Shown: positions 16,749-26,258, counted from the stretch's first letter. The stretch is 64,000 bases of DNA from CAHJXG01 sp964235485 (GCA_964235485.1 CAXSAZ010000004.1:62001-126000); one strand, 5' to 3'. Program-made: numbers and translations. The notes: a model not told the origin generated them from the sequence alone.

Positions 16749-17669
16749 ATGCGCGTAGTCGTGCTCGGCGCTGCAGCAGGCGGCGCGTTTCCTCAATGGA
16801 ACTCCAACGCCCAGCCTTGCCGCCGTGCCCGGGCCGGTGATCCGGCGGCAGTTCCCAGCACCCAAGTTTCCATCGCCGTCAGCGCGGACGGACGCCATTG
16901 GGTCCTGCTGAACGCTTCCCCTGACATACGGCAGCAGATCGAGCAAACCCCGGCCCTGCAGCCGCAGGAAGGCTTGCGGTCCTCGCCCATCGCCGCGGTT
17001 GTGCTGACCGGCGGCGACGTGGACGCCATCGCCGGCCTGCTTACCCTGCGCGAACGCCAGGGGTTCAGCATCCTGGCCACGCCCCGGGTGCATCAGGTCC
17101 TGGACGACAACCCCATCTTCGAGGTGCTGGCCCGCGGCATCGTCGCGCGGCAGCCCGTCGCTCTCGACGCGCCCACCCCCGTGACGCTGCCGGACGGCGG
17201 CGCGAGCGGGTTGACCGTCACGCTGTTCGCCGTGCCCGGCAAGGTGCCGCTCTACCTTGAGCAGCCCGGCGCGGCCCCGGCCCTGGAAGAAACCGACCAA
17301 ACGGTGGGCGCCGCGGTGTCCGATGGCCGGACCACCCTGTTCTACGTGCCGAGCTGCGCCGCCATGGTGCCGGGCCTGGCCGAGCGCCTCCGGGGTGCTG
17401 CGGCGGTGTTCTTCGACGGCACGCTGTGGACGGATGACGAGATGATCCGCGCCGGGCTGGGGCCGAAAACCGGGCAGCGCATGGGGCACATGAGCGTGTC
17501 GGGGCCGGACGGGACGCTTGCGGCCTTCGCCGGGTTGGGGGTGAGGCGGCGCATCCTGCTGCACATCAACAACTCGAACCCGGTCCTCTTGGCGGACTCG
17601 CCGGAACGGGCGCAGGTGGCCGCGGCCGGCTGGGACGTGGCCTATGATGGAATGGAGCTGACGCTGTGA
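16749..17669 (+). CDS. pqqB: PQQ biosynthesis protein PqqB
   Basis: 306-residue metallo-beta-lactamase-fold protein (MRVVVLGAAAGGAFPQWNSNAQPC start, LTGGDVDAIAGLLTLRE). It is thought to act as an oxygenase or hydroxylase on the cross-linked PqqA-derived intermediate. As in other PqqB proteins the usual HxHxDH site is altered (TGGDVD). The stop overlaps the GTG of pqqC. Confidence 0.96.
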   Translation: MRVVVLGAAAGGAFPQWNSNAQPCRRARAGDPAAVPSTQVSIAVSADGRHWVLLNASPDIRQQIEQTPALQPQEGLRSSPIAAVVLTGGDVDAIAGLLTLRERQGFSILATPRVHQVLDDNPIFEVLARGIVARQPVALDAPTPVTLPDGGASGLTVTLFAVPGKVPLYLEQPGAAPALEETDQTVGAAVSDGRTTLFYVPSCAAMVPGLAERLRGAAAVFFDGTLWTDDEMIRAGLGPKTGQRMGHMSVSGPDGTLAAFAGLGVRRRILLHINNSNPVLLADSPERAQVAAAGWDVAYDGMELTL

Positions 17670-18400
17670 GCGACCGCCTGCTGTCCCCGTCCGACCTGCG
17701 CGCGGCGCTCCATGCCATCGGCGACGAGCGGTATCACATCCATCACCCGTTCCACCGGATGCTGCACGACGGTCGGCTGACGCGCGCCCAGGTGCAGGCT
17801 TGGGCGCTCAACCGCTACTACTACCAAAGCCGCATCCCGGCGAAGGACGCGACCCTGCTGGCCCGGCTGCCCACCGCCGACCTGCGCCGCGCGTGGCGCA
17901 GCCGGCTGGAGGACCACGACGGCGCCGGGCCGGGCCTGGGCGGGGTGGCGCGCTGGCTCAAGCTGGCGGAGGGCGTCGGCCTCGACCCGGCCTACGTCGA
18001 GACGACAGAGGGCATCCTGCCCGGCACGCGCTTCGCCGTCGATGCCTACGTGGCCTTCGTGCGCGACCAAAGCCTGCTGGAAGCCGTAGCGTCCTCGCTG
18101 ACGGAGATGTTCTCCCCCACCATCATCGCCGAGCGCGTGTCGGGAATGCTCGCCAACTACGACTTCGTCACCCCCGATACCCTGGCCTACTTCACCCCGC
18201 GCATGACGCAGGCGCCGAAGGACGTGGATTTCGCCCTGGCCTACGTGGACGAGCACGCCCGCACCCGGGCGCAGCAGGAACAGGTGCTGGCCGCGCTGCG
18301 CTTCAAATGCGACGTGCTGTGGTCGCAGCTCGACGCGCTGCATTACGCCTACGTCGAGCCGGGGCGCGTGCCGCCGGGCGCTTTCGTGCCCGCGGCATGA
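17666..18400 (+). CDS. pqqC: Pyrroloquinoline-quinone synthase PqqC
   Basis: 244-residue cofactor-free oxidase that performs the final eight-electron ring closure to PQQ. The all-helical fold is shown by YHIHHPFHRMLHDGRL and WALNRYYYQSRIPAKDA, with active-site His, Tyr and Arg residues visible. The start is GTG at 17666-17668, overlapping the pqqB stop by four bases; the stop overlaps pqqD by four bases. Confidence 0.97.
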   Translation: MSDRLLSPSDLRAALHAIGDERYHIHHPFHRMLHDGRLTRAQVQAWALNRYYYQSRIPAKDATLLARLPTADLRRAWRSRLEDHDGAGPGLGGVARWLKLAEGVGLDPAYVETTEGILPGTRFAVDAYVAFVRDQSLLEAVASSLTEMFSPTIIAERVSGMLANYDFVTPDTLAYFTPRMTQAPKDVDFALAYVDEHARTRAQQEQVLAALRFKCDVLWSQLDALHYAYVEPGRVPPGAFVPAA

Positions 18401-18666
18401 CGGGGGAGGGGGCGCCCGCCTTCAACCGCGGCTTCCGGCTGCGGCACGACCCGGTGCGCCAAGCCTGGGTGGTCCTGGCGCCGGAGCGGCTGTTTTTGTT
18501 GGACGAGCCGGCGGTCGAGGTGTTGAAGCTCGTGGACGGCGCCCGAACTGTGCCGGACATCGTGGATGCCCTGGCCGCGAAGTTCGACGCGCCGCGGGAG
18601 ACCATCGCGGCAGACGTGTCGGCCATGCTACAAGACTTGGTGGTCAAAGGAGCGATCCGGCTATGA
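18397..18666 (+). CDS. pqqD: PqqA-binding chaperone PqqD
   Basis: 89-residue RiPP-recognition protein that holds PqqA for PqqE. Conserved parts are RLRHDPVRQAWVVLAPERLFLLDEPA and VDGARTVPDIVDALAAKF. It overlaps pqqC by four bases (ATGA) and pqqE likewise, so synthesis of the three proteins is coupled. In some species it is fused to PqqC; here it is separate. Confidence 0.95.
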   Translation: MTGEGAPAFNRGFRLRHDPVRQAWVVLAPERLFLLDEPAVEVLKLVDGARTVPDIVDALAAKFDAPRETIAADVSAMLQDLVVKGAIRL

Positions 18667-19802
18667 ACGCATTGTCACCGACGCCGCCCGTTCCGGTCAT
18701 TGAGCCGCCGCTGGCGCTGCTGGCCGAGTTGACGCACCGCTGCCCCCTGCAATGCCCATACTGCGCGAACCCGCTGGAGATGGAGCGGGCGGCAAACGAA
18801 CTCGACACCGCGGCCTGGCTGCGCGTGCTGGACGAGGCGGCGGCGCTCGGCGTCTTGCAAGTACACTTCTCCGGCGGCGAGCCGACGGCGCGCAAGGACC
18901 TGCTTGAGCTGGTGCGGCGCGCCGCGGCGGGCGGGCTGTACAGCAACCTCATCACCTCCGGCGTGATGCTGGACCCGGCCGCGCTCGCGGCGCTGGCGGA
19001 GGCCGGGCTGGACCATGTGCAGCTCAGCTTCCAGGACGCCGACGCGACGGAAGCGGACCGCATCGGCGGCTACCGCCGCGGCCACGCCCGCAAGCTGGAG
19101 GTGGCCCGGCACATCCATGAGGCCGGGCTGCCGCTCACCGCCAACTTCGTGGTGCACCGGCAAAACCTGGACCGCCTGCCGGCCATGCTGGCGCTCGGCG
19201 AGGAGATCGGGGCGAGCCGCATCGAGATCGCGCATGTGCAGTACTACGGCTGGGCCTTGGTCAACCGCGCCGCCCTGATGCCGAGCCGCGCGCAGTTGGA
19301 GCGGGCGAACGAAGCCGTGGCAAAGGCCCGCGAGCGGCTGCGCGGGCGCGTCACCGTCGATTACGTGGTGCCGGACTACTACGCGGCGCGGCCCAAGGCG
19401 TGCATGGGCGGCTGGGCGCGGCGGATCATCAACATCACGCCGGCCGGGTTGGCCTTGCCGTGCCACGCGGCGGAAACGCTGCCGGGCTTCCAATGGCCGT
19501 CGGTGCGCACGGCGTCGCTCGGCGCGATCTGGCAGGAGGACCCCGGCTTCAACCGTTTCCGCGGCACGTCCTGGATGCCGGAGCCGTGCCGGTCCTGCGA
19601 CCATCGCGAGGTGGATTGGGGCGGCTGCCGCTGTCAGGCGCTGGCCATGACCGGGGACGCCGGGGCCGTCGATCCCGCCTGCGCCTTGTCGCCCCACCAT
19701 TTCATGATGGCGGACGCCGTGGCCGACGCCGAAGCCGTGGCGGAGGGGCCGGCGCCGGCCCTGGTTTACCGGCGAATCCGCAGCCCGGCGCTTGTGCGGT
19801 GA
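18663..19802 (+). CDS. pqqE: PqqA peptide cyclase PqqE (radical SAM)
   Basis: 379-residue radical SAM/SPASM enzyme that links Glu16 and Tyr20 of PqqA. The [4Fe-4S] motif CPLQCPYC is at about residues 28-35. The SAM segment is HFSGGEPTARKDL, and auxiliary-cluster cysteines occur in ACMGGW, LPCHAAE, CRSCDHREVDWGGCRC and ACALSPHH. Both ends overlap neighbours by four bases. Confidence 0.97.
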   Translation: MNALSPTPPVPVIEPPLALLAELTHRCPLQCPYCANPLEMERAANELDTAAWLRVLDEAAALGVLQVHFSGGEPTARKDLLELVRRAAAGGLYSNLITSGVMLDPAALAALAEAGLDHVQLSFQDADATEADRIGGYRRGHARKLEVARHIHEAGLPLTANFVVHRQNLDRLPAMLALGEEIGASRIEIAHVQYYGWALVNRAALMPSRAQLERANEAVAKARERLRGRVTVDYVVPDYYAARPKACMGGWARRIINITPAGLALPCHAAETLPGFQWPSVRTASLGAIWQEDPGFNRFRGTSWMPEPCRSCDHREVDWGGCRCQALAMTGDAGAVDPACALSPHHFMMADAVADAEAVAEGPAPALVYRRIRSPALVR

Positions 19803-20725
19803 GGCGGCGGGACGCGCTGCTGCTGGCCGCCATCGCCGCCCTGCGTCCCGACCGCGGCCTGGCCGCCCCTGCCAAGCCCTTTTCGATGGCCGAGGTCGCG
19901 CCCGGCCTCCACGTCCGCCAGGGCGTGCATGAGGAGGCAACGCCCGAGAACCAGGACGGCATCGCCAACATCGGCTTCGTCATGGGCAAGGAGGCCGTCG
20001 CCGTGCTCGACCCCGGGGGCAGCCGGGCGGACGGCGAGCGGCTGCGCGCCAGCATCCGCGAGCGGACGGACCTTCCGATCCGCTACGTCGTGATGACGCA
20101 CCTGCACCCCGACCACGTGTTCGGCGCGGTCGCTTTCGCGGATGACCGCCCGGTGTTCGTGGCGCACGTCCGGATGGAAGCGATGCTGGTGCAGCGCGGC
20201 GAGTTCTACCGCAACGCTCTGGCCGACGCGCTCGGCATGGAGGAGGCGGGCGACTACGCCAAGCCGGATCTGCTCGTCAGCGACGTGGGAATGATTGATC
20301 TGGGCGGACGCCGCCTGCGGCTCCGGGCACACCCGACGGCGCACACCGACAACGACCTGTCGATCCTGGACGAGGCAACGGGCACGCTGTGGCTGGGCGA
20401 CCTGCTGTTCGTGGACCGCGTGCCGGCGCTGGACGGCAGCATCCGGGGCTGGCTGGCGGAAACGAAGGGGTTGCGGGACGCGCCGGCGACGCGGGCGGTG
20501 CCGGGCCACGGGCCTGCGATTGTTGACTGGCCCGGCGCCGTGGCGGCGCAGGAGCGGTATTTGGGCGGGCTTGTCCGCGACATCCGTGCCATCATCTCCC
20601 ACGGCGGCGACATCGAGAAGGCCGTGGCGACGGCGGGCGGGGCGGAGCGGGCGAACTGGGCCTTGTTCGACGACTACAACGGCCGCAACGTGACGGGTGC
20701 GTTCAAAGAGCTTGAATGGGAATAA
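19799..20725 (+). CDS. Quinoprotein-associated metallo-beta-lactamase-fold hydrolase
   Basis: 308 residues with an Arg-rich N-terminal signal (RRRDALLLAAIAALRP) and the zinc motif THLHPDHVFG, with later ligands in HPTAHTDND and GHGPAI. It matches the family annotated as quinoprotein relay system zinc metallohydrolase, which occurs with PQQ genes and a SoxYZ-like carrier. The GTG start at 19799 overlaps the pqqE stop (GTGA), tying it to the pqq operon. It probably acts in the periplasm; its substrate is not known. Confidence 0.85.
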   Translation: MRRRDALLLAAIAALRPDRGLAAPAKPFSMAEVAPGLHVRQGVHEEATPENQDGIANIGFVMGKEAVAVLDPGGSRADGERLRASIRERTDLPIRYVVMTHLHPDHVFGAVAFADDRPVFVAHVRMEAMLVQRGEFYRNALADALGMEEAGDYAKPDLLVSDVGMIDLGGRRLRLRAHPTAHTDNDLSILDEATGTLWLGDLLFVDRVPALDGSIRGWLAETKGLRDAPATRAVPGHGPAIVDWPGAVAAQERYLGGLVRDIRAIISHGGDIEKAVATAGGAERANWALFDDYNGRNVTGAFKELEWE

Positions 20726-20765
20726 GGCCGGCGCGAAGCGGGCCACGGCAGGGGAGCGCGGGGCG

Positions 20766-21596
20766 ATGAGGGCGATTGCGGCGGCACTGGGCTTGACGCT
20801 GGGCGTGGCGCTTTGGGCGGCGCCGCCGGCCTGGGCGGAGGAGGACCCGGACGCCCGCGCCGCCCGTTGGGCCGACCTGAAACATGCGGTGTTCGGGGAG
20901 CGGGAGATCGCGGACGGCGCCGGGGTGATCGCGCTCGAAGCGCCCGCCCGCGCCCAGGATGCGGCCCTGGTGCCCATCACCGTGAGCTTGTCGGCGGGCG
21001 GGGGCGCCGGGCCGGGCCGCGTGAAGGCGGTGTGGGTGTTGGTGGACGGCAACCCGTCGCCGCTCGCCGGCACCTTCCGGTTCGGCCCGGCGGCCGACCC
21101 GCACAGCCTCAAGATCCGCGTGCGCGTGGACCAGTACACCCTGCTGCACGCGGTCGCCGAAACCGAGGACGGCCGGCTTTACGCGGCCGAACGCTTTGTG
21201 AAGGCGGCGGGCGGCTGCTCCGCGCCCTCCACCAAGGACCCGCAGCTCGCCATGTCGCGGCTGGGCCAGATGCGCCTGCGCCTGGATGGGGAAGCGCCGC
21301 TGCGCGAAGGGGAAGCGGCGACGGCGCACCTTTTGATCAGCCATCCCAACAACAACGGGATGCAGGTGGACCAAGTGACCCACCTGTTCGTGCCGCCGCG
21401 CTACATCCAGGACATCACGGTGCGCTACGGCGACGCGCTGGTGTTCAGCGTCGATGCCGACATCTCCTTGAGCGAGGACCCGGTGATCACCTTCGGCTTC
21501 GTGCCGCAGGGGGCGGGGCCGATGCGGGTCGATGTGCAGGACAGCAGCCAGGCGCGCTTCCACCGGGACTTCGCGTTGGATGCTGGGCGGAGCTGA
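20766..21596 (+). CDS. Quinoprotein dehydrogenase-associated SoxYZ-like carrier
   Basis: 276 residues with a signal peptide (cleavage after PAWA, about residue 21). The first part resembles SoxY and ends in GGCSAP, whose cysteine matches the SoxY carrier cysteine. The second part resembles SoxZ (LLISHPNNNGMQ, then FGFVPQGAGPM). In sulfur oxidisers the cysteine carries sulfur intermediates; here the pairing with the metallohydrolase and PQQ enzymes points to a role in quinoprotein maturation or electron relay, by association only. It lies 40 bases after the hydrolase. Confidence 0.85.
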   Translation: MRAIAAALGLTLGVALWAAPPAWAEEDPDARAARWADLKHAVFGEREIADGAGVIALEAPARAQDAALVPITVSLSAGGGAGPGRVKAVWVLVDGNPSPLAGTFRFGPAADPHSLKIRVRVDQYTLLHAVAETEDGRLYAAERFVKAAGGCSAPSTKDPQLAMSRLGQMRLRLDGEAPLREGEAATAHLLISHPNNNGMQVDQVTHLFVPPRYIQDITVRYGDALVFSVDADISLSEDPVITFGFVPQGAGPMRVDVQDSSQARFHRDFALDAGRS

Positions 21597-21666
21597 CCGT
21601 CAACCGTTGATGGGTTTCACCCATCCTACGCGATCTATATCGTAGGATGGGTGAAACCCATCAGCC
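21595..21666 (-). repeat. Palindromic repeat, copy 1 (inverted relative to copies 2 and 3)
   Basis: Perfect 23-bp arms (21608-21630 and 21641-21663, reading TGATGGGTTTCACCCATCC...) enclose a 10-base loop. The flank GGTTGACGGTCA, read leftwards, is shared with the other copies. It fills the gap between two convergent genes, so it can also serve as a two-way terminator. Confidence 0.85.
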
Positions 21667-21667
21667 A

Positions 21668-22021
21668 CTACCTGCATTGCAGTGCCACCTCCGCCTGGGC
21701 GCGGTTGAGTTCCTCGGTGCGCTCCTTGGCCACCGGGGTGTCGCGGAACATGGCGCCGCGGTCGCCGAGGCCGCCGCGCTGCATACCAAGGATCGTTTCG
21801 GCCTCTTGATACTCCTCGAACGGCATCAGGTCGGCGATGGTGTCGATGCCGCAGGCGCAGCGTTCCAGGAACTCCCGCTTGAAACCGTTGCTGGCCAGGC
21901 AGCCGATGACGTAATCAGCGCGGGTGGCGGTCGGGTAGTCGTGCGCGGGGTGCCGGGTCTCGGCATACGCGGCGGTTGCCGCCAAAGCGCCGGCGGCGGC
22001 AAGCAGGGCGAGACGGATCAT
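21668..22021 (-). CDS. Secreted protein of unknown function, cysteine-containing
   Basis: 117 residues with a signal peptide (cleavage after AYA, about residue 20). The mature part has three clustered cysteines (VIGCLASNGFKREFLERCACGID) plus a C-terminal one (ALQCR), then a helical segment rich in Glu and Arg. No family name was recognised. It overlaps the preceding gene by four bases (ATGA). Its setting among PQQ and formaldehyde genes suggests a periplasmic helper for the methanol system. Confidence 0.75.
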   Translation of the reverse strand: MIRLALLAAAGALAATAAYAETRHPAHDYPTATRADYVIGCLASNGFKREFLERCACGIDTIADLMPFEEYQEAETILGMQRGGLGDRGAMFRDTPVAKERTEELNRAQAEVALQCR

Positions 22022-22704
22022 GGCTCGACCCCCGTGAACACCGTGCGTTGGCGGAAGGCGGGCGTGTCCATCTTGGCGTCCGCCGGGGTGTCGATGCGGA
22101 TTTCCGCCAACGTGCCCGGCACCGCGTCCGCCAGCACAAAGGTGTAGCGTTTCGCCTGCAAGGACGGGATGCGCTCCAGCCGCGTTTCGCCCGCAAAGGG
22201 CTGGACGGTGATCACCCGCGCGGGCACGGCGGCGCCGTTCAGATCGAAGGCGCCGTCCGCGACCGTCGCCCCCGTGACGAACGCCTCGCGGATCCTGTTG
22301 CGGAAATACGAGGTGGACAGGCCCACGGCTTCCTTCATCTCGTTCACGTCGCGCTCCAGCGTGAGCATCAGCAGCGGGTTGCCGCGGAAATCGAGTTCGG
22401 GGAACCGCACCCGACGCTCGCCGGTCAGGTAGTCGAACGCGAGCAACTTGGTGCCGTCCGGGTTCACCCGGCGGACGTGCACCGCGACCGTATCGGTGAA
22501 CCCGCCCGGGCCTTCGCGGGTGAAGCCGTACTCAAGCGTCTCGGGGCGGTCCACGTTGCGCAGGTGCGGTGTCTCGAACAGCGCGACCTGCGCCGGGCTG
22601 AGCGGCCGGGGGTCGTCGGCCGGCGCCTGCGCCCAGGCCTGGTCACATAAGGCCGCGCCGCACAAGCACGCCAGAACGGTTGCGCCCGCACAAAGGCGCC
22701 TCAT
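22018..22704 (-). CDS. Periplasmic protein of unknown function in the methanol locus
   Basis: 228 residues from ATG 22702-22704, with a signal peptide (CAGATVLACLCGAALCDQAWAQ) and a beta-rich body (GFTDTVAVHVRRVNPDGTKLLAFDYLTGERRV). An ATG 12 codons upstream (22740) would overlap the start of the divergent small gene and is less likely. It is translationally coupled to the cysteine-containing secreted protein downstream. No function is known to me. Confidence 0.75.
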   Translation of the reverse strand: MRRLCAGATVLACLCGAALCDQAWAQAPADDPRPLSPAQVALFETPHLRNVDRPETLEYGFTREGPGGFTDTVAVHVRRVNPDGTKLLAFDYLTGERRVRFPELDFRGNPLLMLTLERDVNEMKEAVGLSTSYFRNRIREAFVTGATVADGAFDLNGAAVPARVITVQPFAGETRLERIPSLQAKRYTFVLADAVPGTLAEIRIDTPADAKMDTPAFRQRTVFTGVEP

Positions 22705-22738
22705 AGTCTGCGTGGTCGAACTCTGGGAACGCCGCGCC

Positions 22739-22945
22739 ATGATTGAGCTGGTCCTTGTTTATTGCTTATCGAGCACGCTGGACCGCTGCATGGAGCCGCG
22801 GGAGGTGCGGGAACCCGTGGGCAGCCCGATCCAATGCGCCATCAGGGCGCAGACCATCGCCCAGGAATACGTCGCCGAGCACCCGCGCTTCCGCTTGTCG
22901 GGCTGGCGCTGCGAGGTGGACAAGCCCCGGGAAAGCCCGGCGTAG
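22739..22945 (+). CDS. Small four-cysteine protein of unknown function
   Basis: 68 residues from ATG 22739-22741: MIELVLVYCLSSTLDRCMEPRE, then PIQCAIRAQTIAQEY and LSGWRCEVDK. The four spaced cysteines suggest disulfides or a metal site. It has no clear signal peptide, although the first ten residues are hydrophobic. It is divergent from the periplasmic protein gene and convergent to flhA. The coding call rests on composition and fit in the gap. Confidence 0.55.
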   Translation: MIELVLVYCLSSTLDRCMEPREVREPVGSPIQCAIRAQTIAQEYVAEHPRFRLSGWRCEVDKPRESPA

Positions 22946-22975
22946 CGGCGGCGCACCGGGCACGCCAGGCAGGCT

Positions 22976-24085
<1,110 letters not shown>

Positions 24086-24254
24086 GGCAGCTCTCCCGGT
24101 TCTTATGGCAAATGGTCTTGTGGCCGGCACAAGCTACCGGAATGCGCGCACGAATCCAGTCCCGTCCGCGGCTTGCCTGGAACTGAAATGTCCTGCTGCA
24201 ACGCAGCATCGAAAGATTCGTGCGGCGGGCCGGGTTTTCGGCCCCCGCCGCGTC

Positions 24255-24284
24255 TTGCCGGGAGGCGCGGGGTTTGCATATGCT
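24255..24284 (+). promoter_or_regulatory. Possible xoxF promoter
   Basis: TTGCCG (24255-24260) and TATGCT (24279-24284) separated by 18 bases, in the 309-base gap between divergent flhA and xoxF. Transcription from here would give a leader of about 105 bases. The leader contains two overlapping helices: CGCCCC with GGGGCG (24295-24312), or GGAC with GTCC (24292-24306). Confidence 0.35.
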
Positions 24285-24394
24285 AAGGGCTGGACGCCCC
24301 AAGTCCGGGGCGCAAGCCTCGGAGGGAAGCGGAACAGCCTGCCAACGAGCAGAATACAGGCCGCAATAATTGGCTTTATTCAGGGGGAACAAAC

Positions 24395-26194
24395 GTGATG
24401 CTCAAGAAAACGCTGCTCGGCTGCACGGCCATGCTGGGCGTCGCCCTGCTCGCTGCCGGGTCGCCGGCGTGGGCCAATGACGAACTGCAGAAGCTGCAGG
24501 GCGACGCCAACCAATGGGTCATGCCGACCGGCAACTATGCCAACCACCGCTACAGCACGCTTGACCAGATCACCGCGGCCAACGCTTCGAAGCTGCGCCC
24601 GGTGTGGTCCTTCTCGACCGGCGTGCTGCGCGGGCATGAGGGCGGCCCCTTGGTCATCGGCGACACGATGTATGTGCACACGCCGTTCCCGAACAACGTT
24701 TTCGCGCTCGACCTGAACGACGACGGCAAGATCATCTGGAAGTACGAGCCGCGCCAGGACCCCAGCGTCATCGCCGTGATGTGCTGCGACACGGTGAACC
24801 GCGGCGTGGCCTATGGCGACGGCAAGATCATCCTGAACCAGTCCGACGCGACCACCGTGGCGCTCGACGCCAAGAACGGCAAGGAGCTTTGGCACGTCAA
24901 GAACGGCGACCCCGCCAAGGGCGAGACCATGACGATGGCGCCGATGATCGTGAAGGACAAGGTGTACGTCGGCATCAGCGGCGGCGAGTTCGGCACGCAG
25001 GGGCGGCTCACGGCCTACAACCTCAAGGACGGCTCGCTCGCCTGGAACGCTTACTCGGTCGGCACGGACGAGCAACTGCTGGTCGATCCCAACAAGACCA
25101 CCAGCATGGGCAAGCCGATCGGCAAGGACTCGTCGGTGTCCACCTGGCAGGGCGACCAGTGGAAGACCGGCGGCGGCAGCACATGGGGCTGGTACTCCTA
25201 CGACCCCGCCACCAACCTGATCTATTACGGGACGGGCAACCCCAGCACCTGGAACCCGGTGCAGCGCCCCGGCGACAACAAGTGGTCGATGACCATCTTC
25301 GCCCGCGACGCCGACACCGGCATGGCGAAGTGGGTCTATCAGATGACCCCGCATGACGAGTGGGACTACGACGGCGTGAACGAGATGATCCTGGCCGACA
25401 TCCCCGTAAAGGGGACGATGACCAAGGCGCTCGTGCACTTCGACCGCAACGGCTTCGGCTACACGCTGAACCGCGAAACCGGCGAGCTTCTGGTCGCCGA
25501 GAAGTTCGACCCGGCGGTGAACTGGGCCAGCCACGTCGATATGCAGACCGGCCGCCCGCAGGTCGTGGCGCAGTTCGCCCCGGGCCACAACGGCGAGGAC
25601 AAGAACACCCGCAACATCTGCCCCGCCGCCCTCGGCTCCAAGGACCAGCAACCGGCTGCCTTCTCGCCCAAGACCGGCTTGTTCTACGTGCCGACCAACC
25701 ACGTCTGCATGGACTACGAGCCGTTCAAGGTGTCCTACACCGCGGGCCAGCCCTACGTGGGCGCGACGCTCTCGATGTATCCGCCGAAGGGCGAGACCAA
25801 TCTGGGCAACTTCATCGCCTGGGACGCCGGCCAGGGCAAGATCGTGTGGTCGAACCCGGAAACCTTCTCCGTGTGGTCGGGTGCGCTGGCGACCGCGGGC
25901 GACGTCGTGTTCTACGGCACGCTCGATGGCTACCTGAAGGGCGTCGATATCAAGACCGGCAAGGAGCTTTACAAGTACAAGACCCCGTCCGGCATCATCG
26001 GCAACGTCACGACCTACACGCACAAGGGCAAGCAATACATCGCCGTGCTGTCGGGCGTGGGCGGCTGGGCCGGGATCGGCATGGCGGCCGGGCTGGGCAA
26101 CGACACCGACGGCCTGGGCGCAGTCGGCGCCTACAAGCAGTTGTCCAACTACACGCAATTGGGCGGCGTGATGACCGTGTTCGGCCTCGACTGA
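24395..26194 (+). CDS. xoxF: Lanthanide-dependent methanol dehydrogenase XoxF
   Basis: 599-residue periplasmic PQQ enzyme oxidising methanol, and often formaldehyde, with electrons passed to cytochrome XoxG. The signal peptide ends after PAWA (about residue 27). The eight-bladed propeller contains repeated W motifs, and the adjacent-cysteine ring is MCCD (C130-C131). The catalytic and metal segment is DEWDYDG (residues 321-327). Its second aspartate (D326) is the extra lanthanide ligand that calcium-type MxaF replaces with alanine. The start is GTG at 24395 or ATG at 24398, both served by GGGGGA upstream. xoxG and xoxJ follow. Confidence 0.97.
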   Translation: MMLKKTLLGCTAMLGVALLAAGSPAWANDELQKLQGDANQWVMPTGNYANHRYSTLDQITAANASKLRPVWSFSTGVLRGHEGGPLVIGDTMYVHTPFPNNVFALDLNDDGKIIWKYEPRQDPSVIAVMCCDTVNRGVAYGDGKIILNQSDATTVALDAKNGKELWHVKNGDPAKGETMTMAPMIVKDKVYVGISGGEFGTQGRLTAYNLKDGSLAWNAYSVGTDEQLLVDPNKTTSMGKPIGKDSSVSTWQGDQWKTGGGSTWGWYSYDPATNLIYYGTGNPSTWNPVQRPGDNKWSMTIFARDADTGMAKWVYQMTPHDEWDYDGVNEMILADIPVKGTMTKALVHFDRNGFGYTLNRETGELLVAEKFDPAVNWASHVDMQTGRPQVVAQFAPGHNGEDKNTRNICPAALGSKDQQPAAFSPKTGLFYVPTNHVCMDYEPFKVSYTAGQPYVGATLSMYPPKGETNLGNFIAWDAGQGKIVWSNPETFSVWSGALATAGDVVFYGTLDGYLKGVDIKTGKELYKYKTPSGIIGNVTTYTHKGKQYIAVLSGVGGWAGIGMAAGLGNDTDGLGAVGAYKQLSNYTQLGGVMTVFGLD

Positions 26195-26208
26195 GCCGAC
26201 ATCAGCAA

Positions 26209-26239
26209 GCCCCGGCCGCGTGCGATGCGCGGCCGGGGC
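26209..26239 (+). terminator. Strong hairpin between xoxF and xoxG
   Basis: Twelve-base perfect arms (GCCCCGGCCGCG and its complement) around a 7-base loop, starting 15 bases after the xoxF stop and ending 20 bases before xoxG. There is no U-tract. It probably stabilises the xoxF mRNA end or partly terminates, so that xoxF exceeds xoxGJ. Confidence 0.6.
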
Positions 26240-26258
26240 GATGCTTGGAGTTTCACCA

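Noticed and set aside
21595..21666. Palindrome considered only as a simple terminator
   Set aside because: The same arms and an outside flank recur at two other sites, so it is treated as a repeat family that may also terminate.
22705..22740. Upstream ATG (22740) as the start of the periplasmic protein gene
   Set aside because: It would overlap the start of the divergent small gene and put 12 polar residues before a good signal peptide.
24086..24392. Open frame between flhA and xoxF on the minus strand
   Set aside because: No ribosome site or family features, and it runs through the xoxF promoter region and into flhA in the wrong frame.
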